From Ignelater luminosus (taxonomy: Eukaryota > Arthropoda > Insecta > Coleoptera > Elateridae), in the NCBI GenBank assembly GCA_011009095.1, contig VTPC01007341.1:36931-100930 (forward strand): a stretch of 64,000 nucleotides of DNA. The letters are read 5' to 3'. Of the stretch, positions 1 to 11,819 are shown one piece after another. A program made the position numbers and the translations under genes. Every line of letters starts with the position of its first letter. Position 1 is the first letter of the stretch. The notes below the pieces were generated by a model. It saw only the letters and a list, made by a program, of their open reading frames with translations. It had not been told where the DNA came from and did no database searches.

Positions 1-3000
1 CACATTTTGTATTTTTGAATGATAACGCACCACCCACATCATACAACTGTGATCGCAAGAAACACCCTCGCAGCTAACGGATTTGATGCAGCATGCTTTA
101 GATAATTGTCAAACTTCACCAAGGTCGAGGTAAGGAATATGAAATCTTTTGCTACAGCTATGAGGAAATTTGGCTCAAGCAGATATCAATAATTTATTTT
201 TAAGTATGTTCCCAAGGGTTAAAAAGGTGAGAACTATCAACGGAGACCCTACATATTAGTAATGAAAATGTCGAACATGGTGGTGAGTATCGTGGGTAAC
301 ATTACAAAAAATGCAATTTGTTAGCTTTTATTAGGCATTTAGACAGTCAAGTCGTAGCAATTTATTGATTTATTTCTTTTTTACTTTTTTCTAATTCAAG
401 TTTGAAGAAACGTTTTTCGACCAAAGAATCTTGCATAATTTTGAATGGCTATAGCTCCGATGTTTCAATCGCCATGTGAAGGGAGCACTTAATGTCAATT
501 TGACCCTAAACTCAAAGGTTGCAGGTGAAAAAAAGTCCGTGGTTTCTAGATCTCAGTGAGCTAATGACCAAAGCAATCGACGTTCTGCATCGTTTTCAAC
601 AATCACTGTCATACTTTAAAACATTTACGTGACTTATGGTTTCATTTATCAATTTTCATCTTCTTGGCATCCTTTATTTAGATTTTATCCAATTCATCAG
701 AGGTATCTTGCGGAAAATAGTTTTGGCTTCTTGGCAATCAATTATGATACCTACCTAACTAGATTGTAGTGGAATTCTAGAGTCGTAGCAATCATACAGT
801 CTTGTATGTAACTTAGGCTTTGTTTTGCCAACTTCATTTCATTGTCTGACTTAGATTTGTGAGGTACTCGACAACTTAGCCAATATCAATTATTCTAAAA
901 AGAACATTTGAAATTTCACTGTTTTATTGGATACACGCTGTAATAATAATTACACAAAAATAGTATAGTATCAAGTACAACCTACAATCAAATATAAAAT
1001 TTCGTTTTGTTCCTGCGAACTGGTCAATATTGAGTTAAAACAACCTATAGATAATCTGCAGTCGAGATCTATGTTTTACCCTTGGGATCGTTCAAATTCC
1101 ATAAAAAATATTTTCAAATTTTTTTTAAAATAATAATACTATTAATATACTAATAAATAGTATAAAGAAAAAAAATCAAAGCATGCATTGTAAATTCTAA
1201 ATAACATATAATCACAAAACAAAGAAGTCAAGAATGAAACAATAAAATCGTAAATTACAATTTTCAATTCTTATTTAAATAATTTTCAAACAATGACTTC
1301 AGAACGCGGAATTCCAGTAAAAACTATTTTTAAATATGCACTCAAATGTAAAAATAGCAAAATTTCGTTACAAGATAAATATATGTTACTACAACATCAC
1401 ATAGGAGGAGAAAATTCGGAGTTTATTTGAAAGAATTTAAATTCCGGCACAGTTCTCTAAAGTGATTTTATATCAGAAATTTAAATAATAGAAATTACGA
1501 ATTTATTTTATATGTAACAGTAAAAGGAAGAAAAAAATACGACCGTTTCGAAATAGAATTTAAGATTTAATCACGTTATGTCAGCAAACCCGATATAATT
1601 AACTTATCTGTTGTTATCATATCCTTGTTTAAATCGTTTTAGTAGTAACATAATTTCGTAGTTCAACAACGTTAGAACCCGACTGTGCAAACTAACTAGG
1701 TGTTATTAAGCGTGAATGCATACATATTATGACTTAATGTGTACATATACTTTCTGGATAAGGAATATTAGATCTAGTCATTCATTACTCGCATGAATTT
1801 AATCAAGTCTTGTCGAAGATGAGTCCTACATGCTTTAAGAAGCACAACGAATTAAAAAATGTTTTAAAAAGTTACACACATAGATCAAATTTCTGAGCCT
1901 ACATTATTCAAAGAATTCTGTTACTTAATCTGTGCTAATTATATCTTGTAATTATAAATATTGATTATTATATTTATATAATTAATAAAAATAAGCAAGA
2001 CAACACGTTAAACGTATGGTAGATTCTATGTTCTACAAATGATATCGAAAGTGTTATATTAAAACAGTACCTATAGCAAATATACAAATAAATAGAGTCC
2101 TTTGTTTATAAATCCTATCCCAAGGCCACCCACTGGGTTTAGCCTAGTTTGCGAAAAAACTGGATTGTTTAGAAAAAAACAAACAGAATCTAACCATAAA
2201 AATGTAAATTAAGCTAGTAAAAGAGGTAATCAAGTGTTATTTTACTAAGAAATGAAATCATTTAAGCCTCGTTTACATTGCTGACAACATGGCTACCATT
2301 ATGAGTATTAAACACTAATAGTACTTAAAGGACATTTTTGATAAAAACAAGTTCCAATTTAGTTCAGTAAATGTTTGGTGAAACAACAGAAGAGTGGTAA
2401 ACACCAAAAATAATTCTATGATGCAGGACAATTAAAAAATGTGCCTTTTATACTACAACAATAACAGTTCTAATGTGGAATCTAGCGAGATACCATGTTT
2501 ATGGGCATCAATGCGAATGAAGCAGAAAAGCAAGACCTCTTTTCACTAGGATTTGTTCTGGTGCACAATTGATGGCTACTAATTTAATTTCCAAGAACGA
2601 ATTTTAATTTAATTTAAGTAATTCGTGTAGACCTTCATTTCATAAGATAATGAAAAGACTAGTGTCTACGTCACTGTCGTTTCTCGTTGCCCTTAAGACA
2701 TGAATAAAATTTTCCATGTTTCCACAATAGCAGCTATTTTGGGCAAATTTCATTTGTTATAACAAATGTACTGCAAATCAAAAATATTTGATGAGCTTCG
2801 GACAGACATCGGACATTGAACTGAGTCTTTTTCACATCTGCGATCGTTGAACATCAACACAGAACCAAACATGAAACTTTAAAAATAACTCTTCTATTAT
2901 TTCTTTTTTATAATCACAGTCGGAATTGATTGACTCTATTTTAAATCGTTTCTTCCGCTGTCTTTTCTTTTTTGTGATATGAAGATTCAATTGTCCCCAA

Positions 3001-3090
3001 AAATAAAATTGTGTAAAGTATTGGCTAAGGTATTCCTAAATCACAGTCTCGTTCTTATTATGATGTCGCTAGTAGAGGATTTTATTACAT
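1..3090. other. AT-rich non-coding DNA, nothing recognised
   Basis: I see no open frame with protein-like composition, no splice-flanked exon and no transposase or reverse-transcriptase motif on either strand. The only structured item is a perfect 18-bp palindrome at 2751-2768. This stretch is downstream of the last recognised exon of the minus-strand gene and may be part of its next intron or intergenic. Confidence 0.6.
2751..2768. repeat. Perfect 18-bp palindrome
   Basis: The sequence CATTTGTTATAACAAATG equals its own reverse complement, with no loop. It could be a dimeric binding site or a chance event in AT-rich DNA; nothing nearby supports a specific role. Confidence 0.5.
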
Positions 3091-3182
3091 ACACTGCAGG
3101 TCACAAGTTTGAGACCGTACCTTAATAAATAACACAATATAAAAACTAAAACAGATTAATAATTTTCTAAAAGTGGTTTTAT

Positions 3183-3927
3183 TTATGAGAGTAGAAGACT
3201 CCCCAAAACATTTTTTATAACTCTCCATAATTCTTCTAATATTGGGTAACTACCTTCAAACTATATACGATTCAGTTCATCTCATAACAACTCATTGGGA
3301 TTAGAATGGCCAAACCATTTATTATTGTTGAACAAACGTTTGCAGGTATGCTTGAACTATTGCAAAATAAAATCATCTCCAATCAGAGATCTCTTCAAAA
3401 AAATTATTTAAAGCCTCTTTTCAATGTAATAAGCATCCTGAACCACTATAAAACCATTCGCTAATGCTTTACACCGTTGGTAACACATGTTGAGGCAACA
3501 TCTTTTCGTTTTGAACCAAAAAATTCGAACTTAACCTCATCAGTCCAAAACACTTTCTCAAATTGTTCTTTAGTCCAGTCTCAAAGTTTCTAATTTTCCG
3601 GTTTTAGCAGAGGTGTCTTAGCCAAACACAAAGAAAACAAATGAGCAATACATAAACGTCTTTTCATGATGATAAATAATGCAGGTCTAGAACGGTCTCT
3701 GTTTTTACGGTGCAACAAACTAATTTTTTAATTTCGTGATCGTTTTGAGTCTCTGTTTTTTGTGGAAGGTCGTTACTACTGCCTAATCCGTACAAATCAC
3801 TCTATGGTGCGATGAGCACAAGTCTTGGAAACTTTTAGCTGAGCAATGAATATTCTGATTTGCCTTCTTTGTGAAGCATGACTATGGCTAATCGAGTTTC
3901 AACATTTATCTAAGGATTTTTTTTCAT
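3183..3927 (-). pseudogene. Tc1-like transposase remnant
   Basis: Broken transposase of a Tc1-type DNA transposon, which would cut and paste the element. Reading the minus strand from an ATG at 3927, a helix-turn-helix start is visible (INVETRLAIVMLHKEGKS), interrupted by in-frame stops. About 120 codons later comes the first catalytic block WTDEVKFEFFGSK (near 3520-3560). The third catalytic block survives as a degraded PNELL*DELNRI (near 3270-3300), matching the Tc1 pattern NPIE-LW-ELDR, followed by ELWRVIKNVLGSL and a stop near 3183. The span of about 745 bp is shorter than the usual 1,020 bp or so, so internal deletions exist. Several stops and frameshifts make it inactive. No convincing pair of terminal inverted repeats was found; CACTGCAGGTCACAAG near 3093 is a possible left end. 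Confidence 0.75.
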
Positions 3928-4614
3928 TTTGTTAAACTTATGACACAATGTTTATACAGCGGCTGATAAATAAAGACCGTTTTGTAGCGCTAACTTCTAA
4001 CCTACCAATATCGACCTTATAGAGAACTTTCTTTTTTAACCGTAGTTTGGTGTGTTCGAGTGGGAAAACCACGTGTTCTTTCCATAACGACAGTTGAGCC
4101 AAGGAAGAGTGTGTCTGTTGGAGGCGATGGTGTTCTCGCTTGGCGATAGAACAAAAACAAAAATGGCAACGGACTTGCGACTGATAATTGGTGTCGTAAA
4201 AGCTGAAGTTGAACTGTGGTGTGGTATGGTGGAATGTGGCAAACTCTTGTTGTCCTTGCTTTATTGCTGGTGTCTTTGTAGTGTAGTCTCAAATAGTGTG
4301 ATTATATTTTTTTAATCTGGTACAGCAATGATAAATTCAATGAGCACAGTAAAACGTAACCTATTTTTTGAACTAACCAATGCTAATGGTCCTTGTTGCT
4401 TCTAGGCCTCTTCATTAACACGTACAAGACACAAAAATGACACCAAAGAAATTTTTGTTAAAAATTTTAAATTCTGTAATTTTGAATAATCGTCTGAAAG
4501 TTGTGGCCTGCAGTGCACATGAAAGCCACTGATCAACATTAATAGCATGAAAAAAAGTCATGTATTAAAAATGCACAGAAGTGTAGAAGTTTCTTCGGAT
4601 TTTCACAAGTTTAT
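3928..4614. other. Unassigned sequence with a 91-codon minus-strand frame
   Basis: Between the Tc1 remnant and the SINE head. A minus-strand frame of 91 codons (4292-4017) and a plus-strand frame of 73 codons (4094-4315) overlap. Neither resembles a family I know. Base composition at 4090-4280 is somewhat richer in GC than its surroundings, so it may be part of an unrecognised repeat. Confidence 0.4.
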
Positions 4615-4850
4615 CCCAGTGACTTGGATAGTTAAGCACCCAACTATCAGGTCACCACCGGTTTGATTCTTGGCTGAGGCCCTGAAAATTGCCATCTCTC
4701 GTGGTGAGTTTATAGTTTCCTGCATAAACGCAAAACTCTGCACCAAACTAAATTTTGTCAGTTACCAACAGCGGGCCTGACCGATGTAACAAGCTAAACT
4801 TCTAATAGTTATCATACAATGAGTTGCATGTTAAAAATTGTTACCGGAGT
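4615..4850 (+). repeat. tRNA-derived SINE, degraded
   Basis: The head looks like a decayed tRNA gene: an A-box-like segment GACTTGGATAGTTAAG at 4621-4636 and a B-box-like segment GGTTTGATTCT at 4660-4670, about 39 bp apart, which is the spacing of an internal RNA polymerase III promoter. The intervening sequence does not fold convincingly as a functional tRNA, so I call a tRNA-derived short interspersed element rather than a tRNA gene. The body after 4685 is unrelated to tRNA; the 3' limit is approximate. Known SINEs have this head-body design; the specific family is unknown to me. Confidence 0.5.
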
Positions 4851-7314
4851 TTGAAAAACCACCAGATTCGGCTAAATTCTAGCAGGCGGCAAAATTACCA
4901 TAGTAGTACGAAAGAAACCGCAACTCGAAGCCACAAAATAAAAACAATTTCTCTGGATAGATCTATGAAGAAAACATGCTTGATTTAATCTGAGAAAAGT
5001 AGATTTTAGCTACTTATCTATAAAATATGTATTTATACTAAAACTAGGTCAATTGTGCTCAGCTTTGATCTGATACTACTTCATACTAATTCATTGTGTG
5101 ATAATTAACAGAGGGAGTTAGTTCCCTATAAAAAGCCAAAGAAAATTAGAATTTGCATTGTTTGACTAAAGATAAGTAGTTTAGAAAAAATGTCTGTCTG
5201 CCAAAATCCGCCAGTTTTCATTATTTTGCTAAGAAGAAATTGACAAACTTACAAAAATCTGAAGAAATACAAATAGTTGACTAAGGCAACTATAGTATCT
5301 TCTAATGCTCTGTCTATGTAATCAATTTTGAATAAAAGTTTATTCTGGAACACCTTGTGCCAAGTACAATGGGTTTCTACAAAGTTATTTTATATTTCTA
5401 CAAATACACAGTAACGATTATATGATCAATATTCTATTCTTTTAGCAAAACAAGAATGTTGTGTTGTTTCAATACACCCTGTATCTTTAAAGTTTCACAT
5501 TACACTCATTATCTTTTTGTTATTAATGCCGATGATTAAAGAAAATATATCAAGTGTCCCCGAATTAATACATTCTTAATTTTGTCTTGAAGTAATCATA
5601 CTTTTAATATAGCGGACTTCCGCATTAAATACCTTACTTCATTTGAAAGTTTATGTAGGCTCAATAAAATTGAGATTGACATCATAATAGCTCATCTCTA
5701 TTTAATAAATGATCTAATAGAATTATGTAATATTTCGATTATGTAATTCATCCAGACTTAATAAGTACAAATCTGGAACTAACAACGATATAACAACAGT
5801 TGTTTGAAGTTAGAATGTGCTATAAGATAAATTAATTTTTGCGCAACAGCGCAAATAGAGTTGTGCATTTCTTAAGTCTGATTGGATTAATAAGTAATTA
5901 CAGATTTGTTTCAATAAATCCAATTATATACAGTTATACTAGATAAGCTTATTTGTAGTAATCGAAAGTATTGAAGTTAAGTACAGTCATGTTCAGTATT
6001 AATTGAGAAGGGGTGTAGGAAGAGTAATTATAAAATATCACAACAGATAAAAAGCATACAGAGAAGAAACTGATTGGATACACCTATTTAATGATCATAA
6101 GATAATGAAGCAGTGAAGAGATTTTGAACTTTCCCTCATCCTCTATGTTATTATTGGAATCTTGTAAGACAAAATTAGACATAATAACATAATAGTGTTT
6201 TCTCTAGAAGTAAAATCTACGAACGCAACAATGAAATGTGACGTTCTTCATCCAGCAATAGAAAAGACCTTTTTTTCGTTTGCTATTTTAAACACAAAGA
6301 GGTTATGAAACTTCCTAAATATTAGTTATGTAGAAGATTAACGAGAGAAAAAAGTTTGTTGTCATTAAACTGAAAGGAAGTAGAAAAAAAGATTATACTT
6401 GATTGAACGTATTTAACCTCTTTCCATACGTAATGACAAATAATTGTTAAAATGCTGTTAGGCTTTGCCAGATGTTTACATTTAGTGAGTGTTTCCTGAC
6501 GTCACAATCCTCTATAATTATTAAATATTGTTATGGCGATTAATCCAATTGGAAGATATTAGATTATATGAATTTTTATTGCATTTACAGACATTAAAAA
6601 CCGGAAAAGAAATGTCTTAAATACATAATTACAAAGAAAGTAAAACGCACGAGATTTGCAAATAAAAGAAAATTTGTCTTTGGGTTTGAAGACGGATTGA
6701 AACTGCACGAATATTATTTACATAAACGTCATTCTTAGATTTTTTTTCTGATAAATGATAATTTTCCAGAGAAGAAAGAAAACGAAGCTTGAAGTGACAT
6801 TTTCATTACCTTTCAGAATATCTAGCAAGAACGTAGGCAGAATTTGGCCCTTCAAGCAGTAATTGCCCACTCATGGACAAGATCAAATAGTAATACTTGA
6901 GATAGATAAATCGAGTCGTGGCCGAAGCCTGATGAGATCTGAACTTTAGATTGGCTAGAAACCCTAAAAATCTAAAAATAAACGGCAAGAGTTCATGAGT
7001 TTTTTGAGATATTCAGTGGAAATTCGTGCAATAGCTTAAAATTCTTTGTCTTATACAACGTAAATATTATTAATCATTGTAGAGATTATAATAAAACTAT
7101 AAATTGCTAGCTAGTTCAGAAACCCTCGGACTTAAATTTTATTATTATCTTGTTATTACGTCAATGTTACACGTGCAGCTTGTTTTTAGCACGCACTCAT
7201 GTGCGTGTGTGTGTATTTATAAAATTTATATATTCGTCATAAAGCAATTATCTGTTCTCTCAAGATTTCACGTCTTTCCCGTTACTATCTATGTTAATGT
7301 AGGCGATTACTCCC

Positions 7315-7322
7315 TATATAAG
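7315..7322 (+). promoter_or_regulatory. Possible TATA box
   Basis: TATATAAG lies 32 bp upstream of an ATG at 7347 that opens a ten-codon exon with a GTGAGC donor. In AT-rich DNA a TATA match alone is weak; the combination with the short exon is what makes it worth listing. Confidence 0.2.
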
Positions 7323-7346
7323 CGGAAGAAAATCTTGAAACTTGCT

Positions 7347-7377
7347 ATGAAGTCTCGGAGACAAGACCTTTCCGCTG
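7347..7377 (+). CDS. Candidate short first exon (unknown gene)
   Basis: The exon reads MKSRRQDLSA plus one nucleotide and ends at CTG/GTGAGC, a good splice donor. The phase (one leftover base) is compatible with the candidate exon at 9443-9529, whose second reading frame starts with two bases, and that exon again ends in the same phase. The predicted product is not recognised. This is inference from splice signals and phase only, with no homology, and could be chance. Confidence 0.15.
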
Positions 7378-8425
7378 GTGAGCAATTTGTGTATGCCTTT
7401 TATTATTATTTTAGACTTACAATATTTTTTGAATGTCAGAATGTAGACTATTGTTATTGTTTTCTGTATTTATAGACTTGCCGTTCTGAATACATTTATT
7501 TCTTGACTCGTTAAATATGTCTCTATAGTTGAAGAAACTTCTTTAGTACGTCGTTACAAGAAGAATCTTAAATTGACTCTGCTGCAACGTGAAAAATCCA
7601 CCACAGAAACTAGTAGACGCTGGACGAACGCACTGCAGTGATCAGGATCGGGCAATAAACTCCAGCAAAGAAAACACTGTCATCTAATTAGTGACTATAT
7701 GAATGAATTAACGAGATTCCCACTTTCCCTATCTACTGTCGAACGAAACCACTGCTTAGAAAAAATTAGCGGGGAAAAAAGACCCTTTTGAATTTAACTC
7801 TAGTCTGACACTTTAAATGACAGTGATCTTTGATTAATTAGTCTTTCGTTGCAAAAAAGTCATTCGGATATATTCCACATCCTTCATGTTTTTATTATAA
7901 CTATGTTTACAGCACTGCTGGCATAAAAAACGACAGTTTGTCTAACCAAGCAAGTCTCACTAAAGTTGTATTCATCAATTCAATAATTTTTTCACATATT
8001 TAAGAGACACCTTATTTAATACACTTCAAGCATGTCCTCAAGGTCACGATTTGACATATTGTTGCAATCTTGAGACGGAACGCCTTATTAAAGATAACAA
8101 AGAAAAATAATCAATTTATCTAATATACTTAATGGCCCGCAGGATCTTCCGACCTAATTAATTTTGTATAATTATAATTTTATAAAATCTACCAAACAAA
8201 AAACTTTTTTATAGAAATAAAATTAAAGTTTACTCGTAGAAATAATAGAGATCAAAATAGAATTCGTTAACAATGCCTCTTTGTTAAGAAAGACGTAATT
8301 TATTGAAACCTACTAATACTAATCTAAAGATGAGATCAGTAGACAGCTAATTTTTTTATGTGCGTGTAACCAATAGTTTACACATAATTTATGAAACCTC
8401 TAAAAACTGGATTCGGATGACTTAC

Positions 8426-8560
8426 TTTAACAGCAGTCTTTTCAAGGAGGCCTTCAGTGGCAGTGGGTGAATTACAGCAAGGGCTTCGTGGAAGGCCTTC
8501 ATCGTCTTCGCTGGTGTCTCCACGTCCCCTCCTTAACCTCAACCTCTCGCTTAATTCCGT
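8426..8560 (-). CDS. Exon of long minus-strand gene (CRACD-like?), 45 codons
   Basis: An internal coding exon of exactly 45 codons in phase 0. The acceptor is TTCTTTTATTTCAG (8561-8574) and the donor AAA/GTAAGTC (8425 downward). It begins TELSERLRLRRGRGDTSEDD and continues EGLPRSPCCNSPT, ending LLEKTAVK. The region is clearly richer in GC than its surroundings. The Glu/Arg-rich then Ser/Pro-rich composition continues the style of the exons at 41.4-41.8 kb, and the phase matches the donor at 41409 exactly. I therefore assign it to the same transcript across an intron of about 33 kb. The next downstream exon was not found in the window. Confidence 0.7.
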
Positions 8561-9442
8561 CTGAAATAAAAGAAGGTAAAATATCAGTAATGGTTTATGA
8601 TGATGGAACTAATAAATGCCAAATTTCATGTTACTGGGTCATGCATACAAACCTGGCTATGGATATTATTAATGATAACTGTAAATATATACAAACTAAC
8701 CTACTCTTCGAATTGATGGTGCTTAGGTCACATATTGAATCATTGACTATAAATAAGTTACTGAATTTTATTACTATTGCCAAATTTAATAATTGCTATG
8801 AGATCACGAACTGCATTCATTCGCGGTCGACGAATCGGAACCATCATTTAAAAACCGAATTCCTCTTTGTTATTAATTTTCGTTAACAAATAAATTGCAT
8901 CAAAGAATTAATAATTTAATTCCAATCGATAAACCAGCAATACTGAAATCAAAATCTTTATACAACATGTCAAAGATAAAACAGAAATCCCCTTATCAGC
9001 GGTTATATTAATAAACAAATCTAACAAACATCATTAAGTTTAAAATTGCTGCACGTGGGTATTAATGTTTTTATTTAATCGAATTAATCTACATGTATAT
9101 TGCCTATAGGTATAATAAACAAAATATATATGACCGGGAAAAATGTCCGACGTAACAAGAAGCTTCATCGTCACATATGAAAAGTGCAAGTTCAATGTCC
9201 TTAAACATTTCTTAAATTCCATTACAACAAAAAGTGTTTTTGGTTTTTGTTTACAACAATCTCAATTTTCTTGGAGAAAAAATATTCGACCGAATTGTTT
9301 TTTTTGTTTTGACAGCAAAATCAATGGTTACGTAAGTAGGCCAAACTCAATGTATGAGCAATTCCAACCAAATTCGAAAGATTGTATGTTCCATCAACTA
9401 CATTAACACTCATGGTTGTGATTACTGATTATTCTCTTATAG

Positions 9443-9529
9443 AAATTCATTTTACTGACAATGCAATCATGGTTCACAGAACTGCTGGGATTGATGGTAA
9501 AAAAACTTGGCTTGAGGGAAATGATGCTG
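9443..9529 (+). CDS. Candidate internal exon on plus strand
   Basis: An 87-bp segment lies between a TATTCTCTTATAG acceptor and a GCTG/GTGAGT donor. Two frames are open across it. One reads IHFTDNAIMVHRTAGIDGKK then TWLEGNDA and looks more protein-like; the other begins KFILLTMQSWFTELL. I do not recognise either. It would sit inside the intron of the minus-strand gene, on the opposite strand. Support is limited to the splice signals and the open frame. Confidence 0.25.
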
Positions 9530-9681
9530 GTGAGTCATATTAAAAATGACCAAATCCAAGCAAAAACTCATTTTACACATAGTAATGCACCAAATGATAT
9601 TTTCAATCAGGACTACACAAAATGACTGATTCCAAGCTCTTAGCTATTACAAACCATCACTTAACTTTGTTTTATTTACAG

Positions 9682-9726
9682 AAAACTGAGTTTGAGGATT
9701 ATAAGAAAAAAATTAGTCAATTTTAA
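9682..9726 (+). CDS. Candidate terminal exon on plus strand
   Basis: A TTTGTTTTATTTACAG acceptor is followed by KTEFEDYKKKISQF and a TAA stop in phase 0. In the alternative phase (one base carried over) the frame would end after two codons. It follows the candidate exon at 9443 by 152 bp, a normal short insect intron. No family is recognised. Confidence 0.22.
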   Translation, partial: KTEFEDYKKKISQF

Positions 9727-9876
9727 AAACTACTTGGAGCAGAAAAAATCGATTTCATGCAATGCATATTACAGATTTTTATTTTACAACTGAATGGAAA
9801 AGATTTTCATTAAAAAATTATCTTCAGTTGACTATGTAAATAGATCAGGCTATAATTAACGAATTTAAATACCGGT

Positions 9877-9920
9877 TAATTGATTAACCGATTGAATAAT
9901 TAATTATGACTAATCGATTA
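9877..9920. promoter_or_regulatory. Cluster of three palindromic TAATNNATTA sites
   Basis: TAATTGATTA (9877-9886), TAATTAATTA (9897-9906) and TAATCGATTA (9911-9920) lie within 44 bp, and a further TAATTGATT occurs at 9981. TAATNNATTA is the classical dimer site (P2 type) of paired-class homeodomain proteins. The first copy sits inside a longer palindrome GGTTAATTGATTAACC (9874-9889). It is in a long intron, where an enhancer would be at home. AT-rich DNA raises the chance rate, but three exact palindromes this close are unusual. Confidence 0.4.
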
Positions 9921-10527
9921 CTTCATTAACCTGTTTTTTCTCTCCCTCTTTAACGACTGATTGATCAAGTAAAGTACCACTAATTGATTGTTTAAAGAGA
10001 AATGACGTTTTAGAAAGTGTAACATGTGTAGCAAAAAAATTATGAAACAATGCAATAAATCATGATTGGCGATTGGAATTTCTGTAATATTACAAAAACG
10101 AAACTTAAGAAGAAAGTGAAGCTATACACATTACGTCATAAGTACAGTATCAAATATGCAATGCATGTGGATTAAATAATAATTTTTAAATAATGTAAAC
10201 AATTAAATTTTATTGCCTTTAAATTCAAAATACCAGAATAAATCACTCGCCATCTATCCACATGGTGGTAATATTACTGATGTACAGAAATCTTTTTTAT
10301 CGATCTAACTTCTGAATTATTCCATTATTGTGACAGAGTGTGGGATTCATAATCTCAAGAAAGGCAAATAATTTTCATTTATTCCATTGAGATTTTATAT
10401 TGGCATTAATGAGGTTACTTTCGCCATTGTGGCAACATTTAGCTATACAAGTCGCGACAGCACAATACTCCAATTTATAAAGTAAACAAAAACAACTTTG
10501 GTGCTAGAGCGTAAATAATTCTTACTA

Positions 10528-10734
10528 TTATGCAAGTTTAAAACTGTCTGGCACCCTTCCGAACGCTCCAAAACGTCTGTAAATAAAATATTGTTGTACT
10601 TTTTCAATTTGGGCACCGACTATTAAGATCACATGGCTCCATAGATTCGATTCTAGACCCGAAAAAGTCTTCTCATTTTCAGGCTCGAACTCACATTGGT
10701 CCAGTATGGTGTTATTGTTGTTTTGTGACTTCAC
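10528..10734 (-). pseudogene. Possible LINE reverse-transcriptase C-terminal fragment
   Basis: A minus-strand frame of 68 codons includes SNLWSHVILIVGAQIEKVQQ followed by YFIYRRFGAFGRVP. The pattern W-S-H...IEKVQ..F resembles the thumb region of CR1/jockey-type reverse transcriptases (usually W-P...IE.VQRRF). No catalytic block is nearby, so the assignment is weak; an unrelated repeat is possible. Confidence 0.25.
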
Positions 10735-11819
10735 TTTGTGCCGTTTACACTATCTCTAGTATGATTATGACGACACAAAAATAATAAAATTCTTGGTGCC
10801 ATGACATGCTAAAAATGGTCGCTGCATAGGTGCAGTTGGAAGAGCGGGGCCTCTTTCAACACCTAAATAAAGTAACCCCTTTCTCCAAAATGTTTATGAA
10901 GCACAAGCCGATTTCCTGGATAAATATGTGTTTTGTGTTTGTACATCCGTTTCTTGATAAGTTTTTTCAAAATGATTCTGTCTGTAGTAATTTAAAGTAA
11001 AATTTTTGTTTTAATTTTTAAATAATTTTTTTCCTTGCAAAATCACAATGATAACAATATTTCAAAAATGGCGACTACCATTTTGTGCTGCAACACTGCT
11101 GATGTTTATTAGATAGATCACAAAGATACAAAGTACCTTTATAGTTTGTTTTTAGGTCATTTAGACTAAATATCATGTACTATTGTAAGGTTAGGTTTAT
11201 TAATAATGAACGAGCTACATTACATTTGATTATTCAATCTGGATTTTCTACGCAACAATTTTTTACCTGCCCTTGATAGTTTTATCAAGCCATTGTAATT
11301 TTTGATTTACATCCCAGTCACTGTTCTGAGAATTAAATGGCAAATGTGCTGGTTTTATTGTTGCCTATATAAAACCAATGTTTAGTAGTACAGTACTTTG
11401 AAGAACATAATCTAACAACTTCTTATTCCACATAGTCTTGTTCGATAACAATAGTTTTATCAGCGGTTTTATATTGCTTATTAACAAGGAGCGGTGTCAA
11501 ATAGTTGATGGTCCAGTAAAGTTGTCCGTATACCTGACCGCGATGCATTTAAACACGTTGAGTTTATCGATATTACTTAGGCGAAGAACTAAACATGTGC
11601 AATTCGCGTAAGGTAGTTGTAATGTCATTTTGAATTAGCGCGTAAACTTTCGACTTCTATCTTAATTTAATTTGGAAGTGGATGTCTATTCCTTTCTTTT
11701 CCCTTATAAAATTTACATTGGTTTATTTTATTGAATAGAAATTCATTTATTAGGACGTTTATTTTACTTTATAAAATTGTATTTCTGCGCCGAAGCTTGA
11801 TAATTCATGTTCCGATAGG

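Larger units (their letters stand above)
4851..8425. other. AT-rich DNA, probably intron or 3' flank of the minus-strand gene
   Basis: Beyond the donor at 8425 the minus-strand gene must continue toward lower coordinates, but I could not find the next exon. Small items are a TA-flanked transposon-like end near 5473 (CACCCTG followed by TA), a full cAMP-response-type palindrome TGACGTCA at 6497-6504, and a possible TATA box with a short exon at 7315-7377. A minus-strand stretch at 6810-6970 with a TTTCTAG acceptor and an AAAG/GTAATG donor is open in one frame for 60 codons but resembles nothing known. Confidence 0.45.

Noticed and set aside
6810..6970. Possible minus-strand exon with TTTCTAG acceptor and AAAG/GTAATG donor
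   Set aside because: The open frame does not match the phase-0 donor at 8426 with that acceptor. Alternative acceptors give a frame that stops early, and nothing in it is recognisable.
7104..7475. 123-codon plus-strand frame
   Set aside because: Mostly low-complexity Tyr/Phe/Ile codons from AT-rich DNA. Only the short exon-like part at 7347-7377 has splice support.
8467..8886. 139-codon plus-strand frame
   Set aside because: Its GC-rich start is the antisense of the phase-consistent minus-strand exon at 8426-8560; the rest is AT-rich filler.
10815..10870. tRNA-like segment (GCATAGGTGCAGTTGGAAGAGCG)
   Set aside because: It resembles a tRNA D-arm/A-box, but there is no B-box or acceptor-stem pairing downstream.
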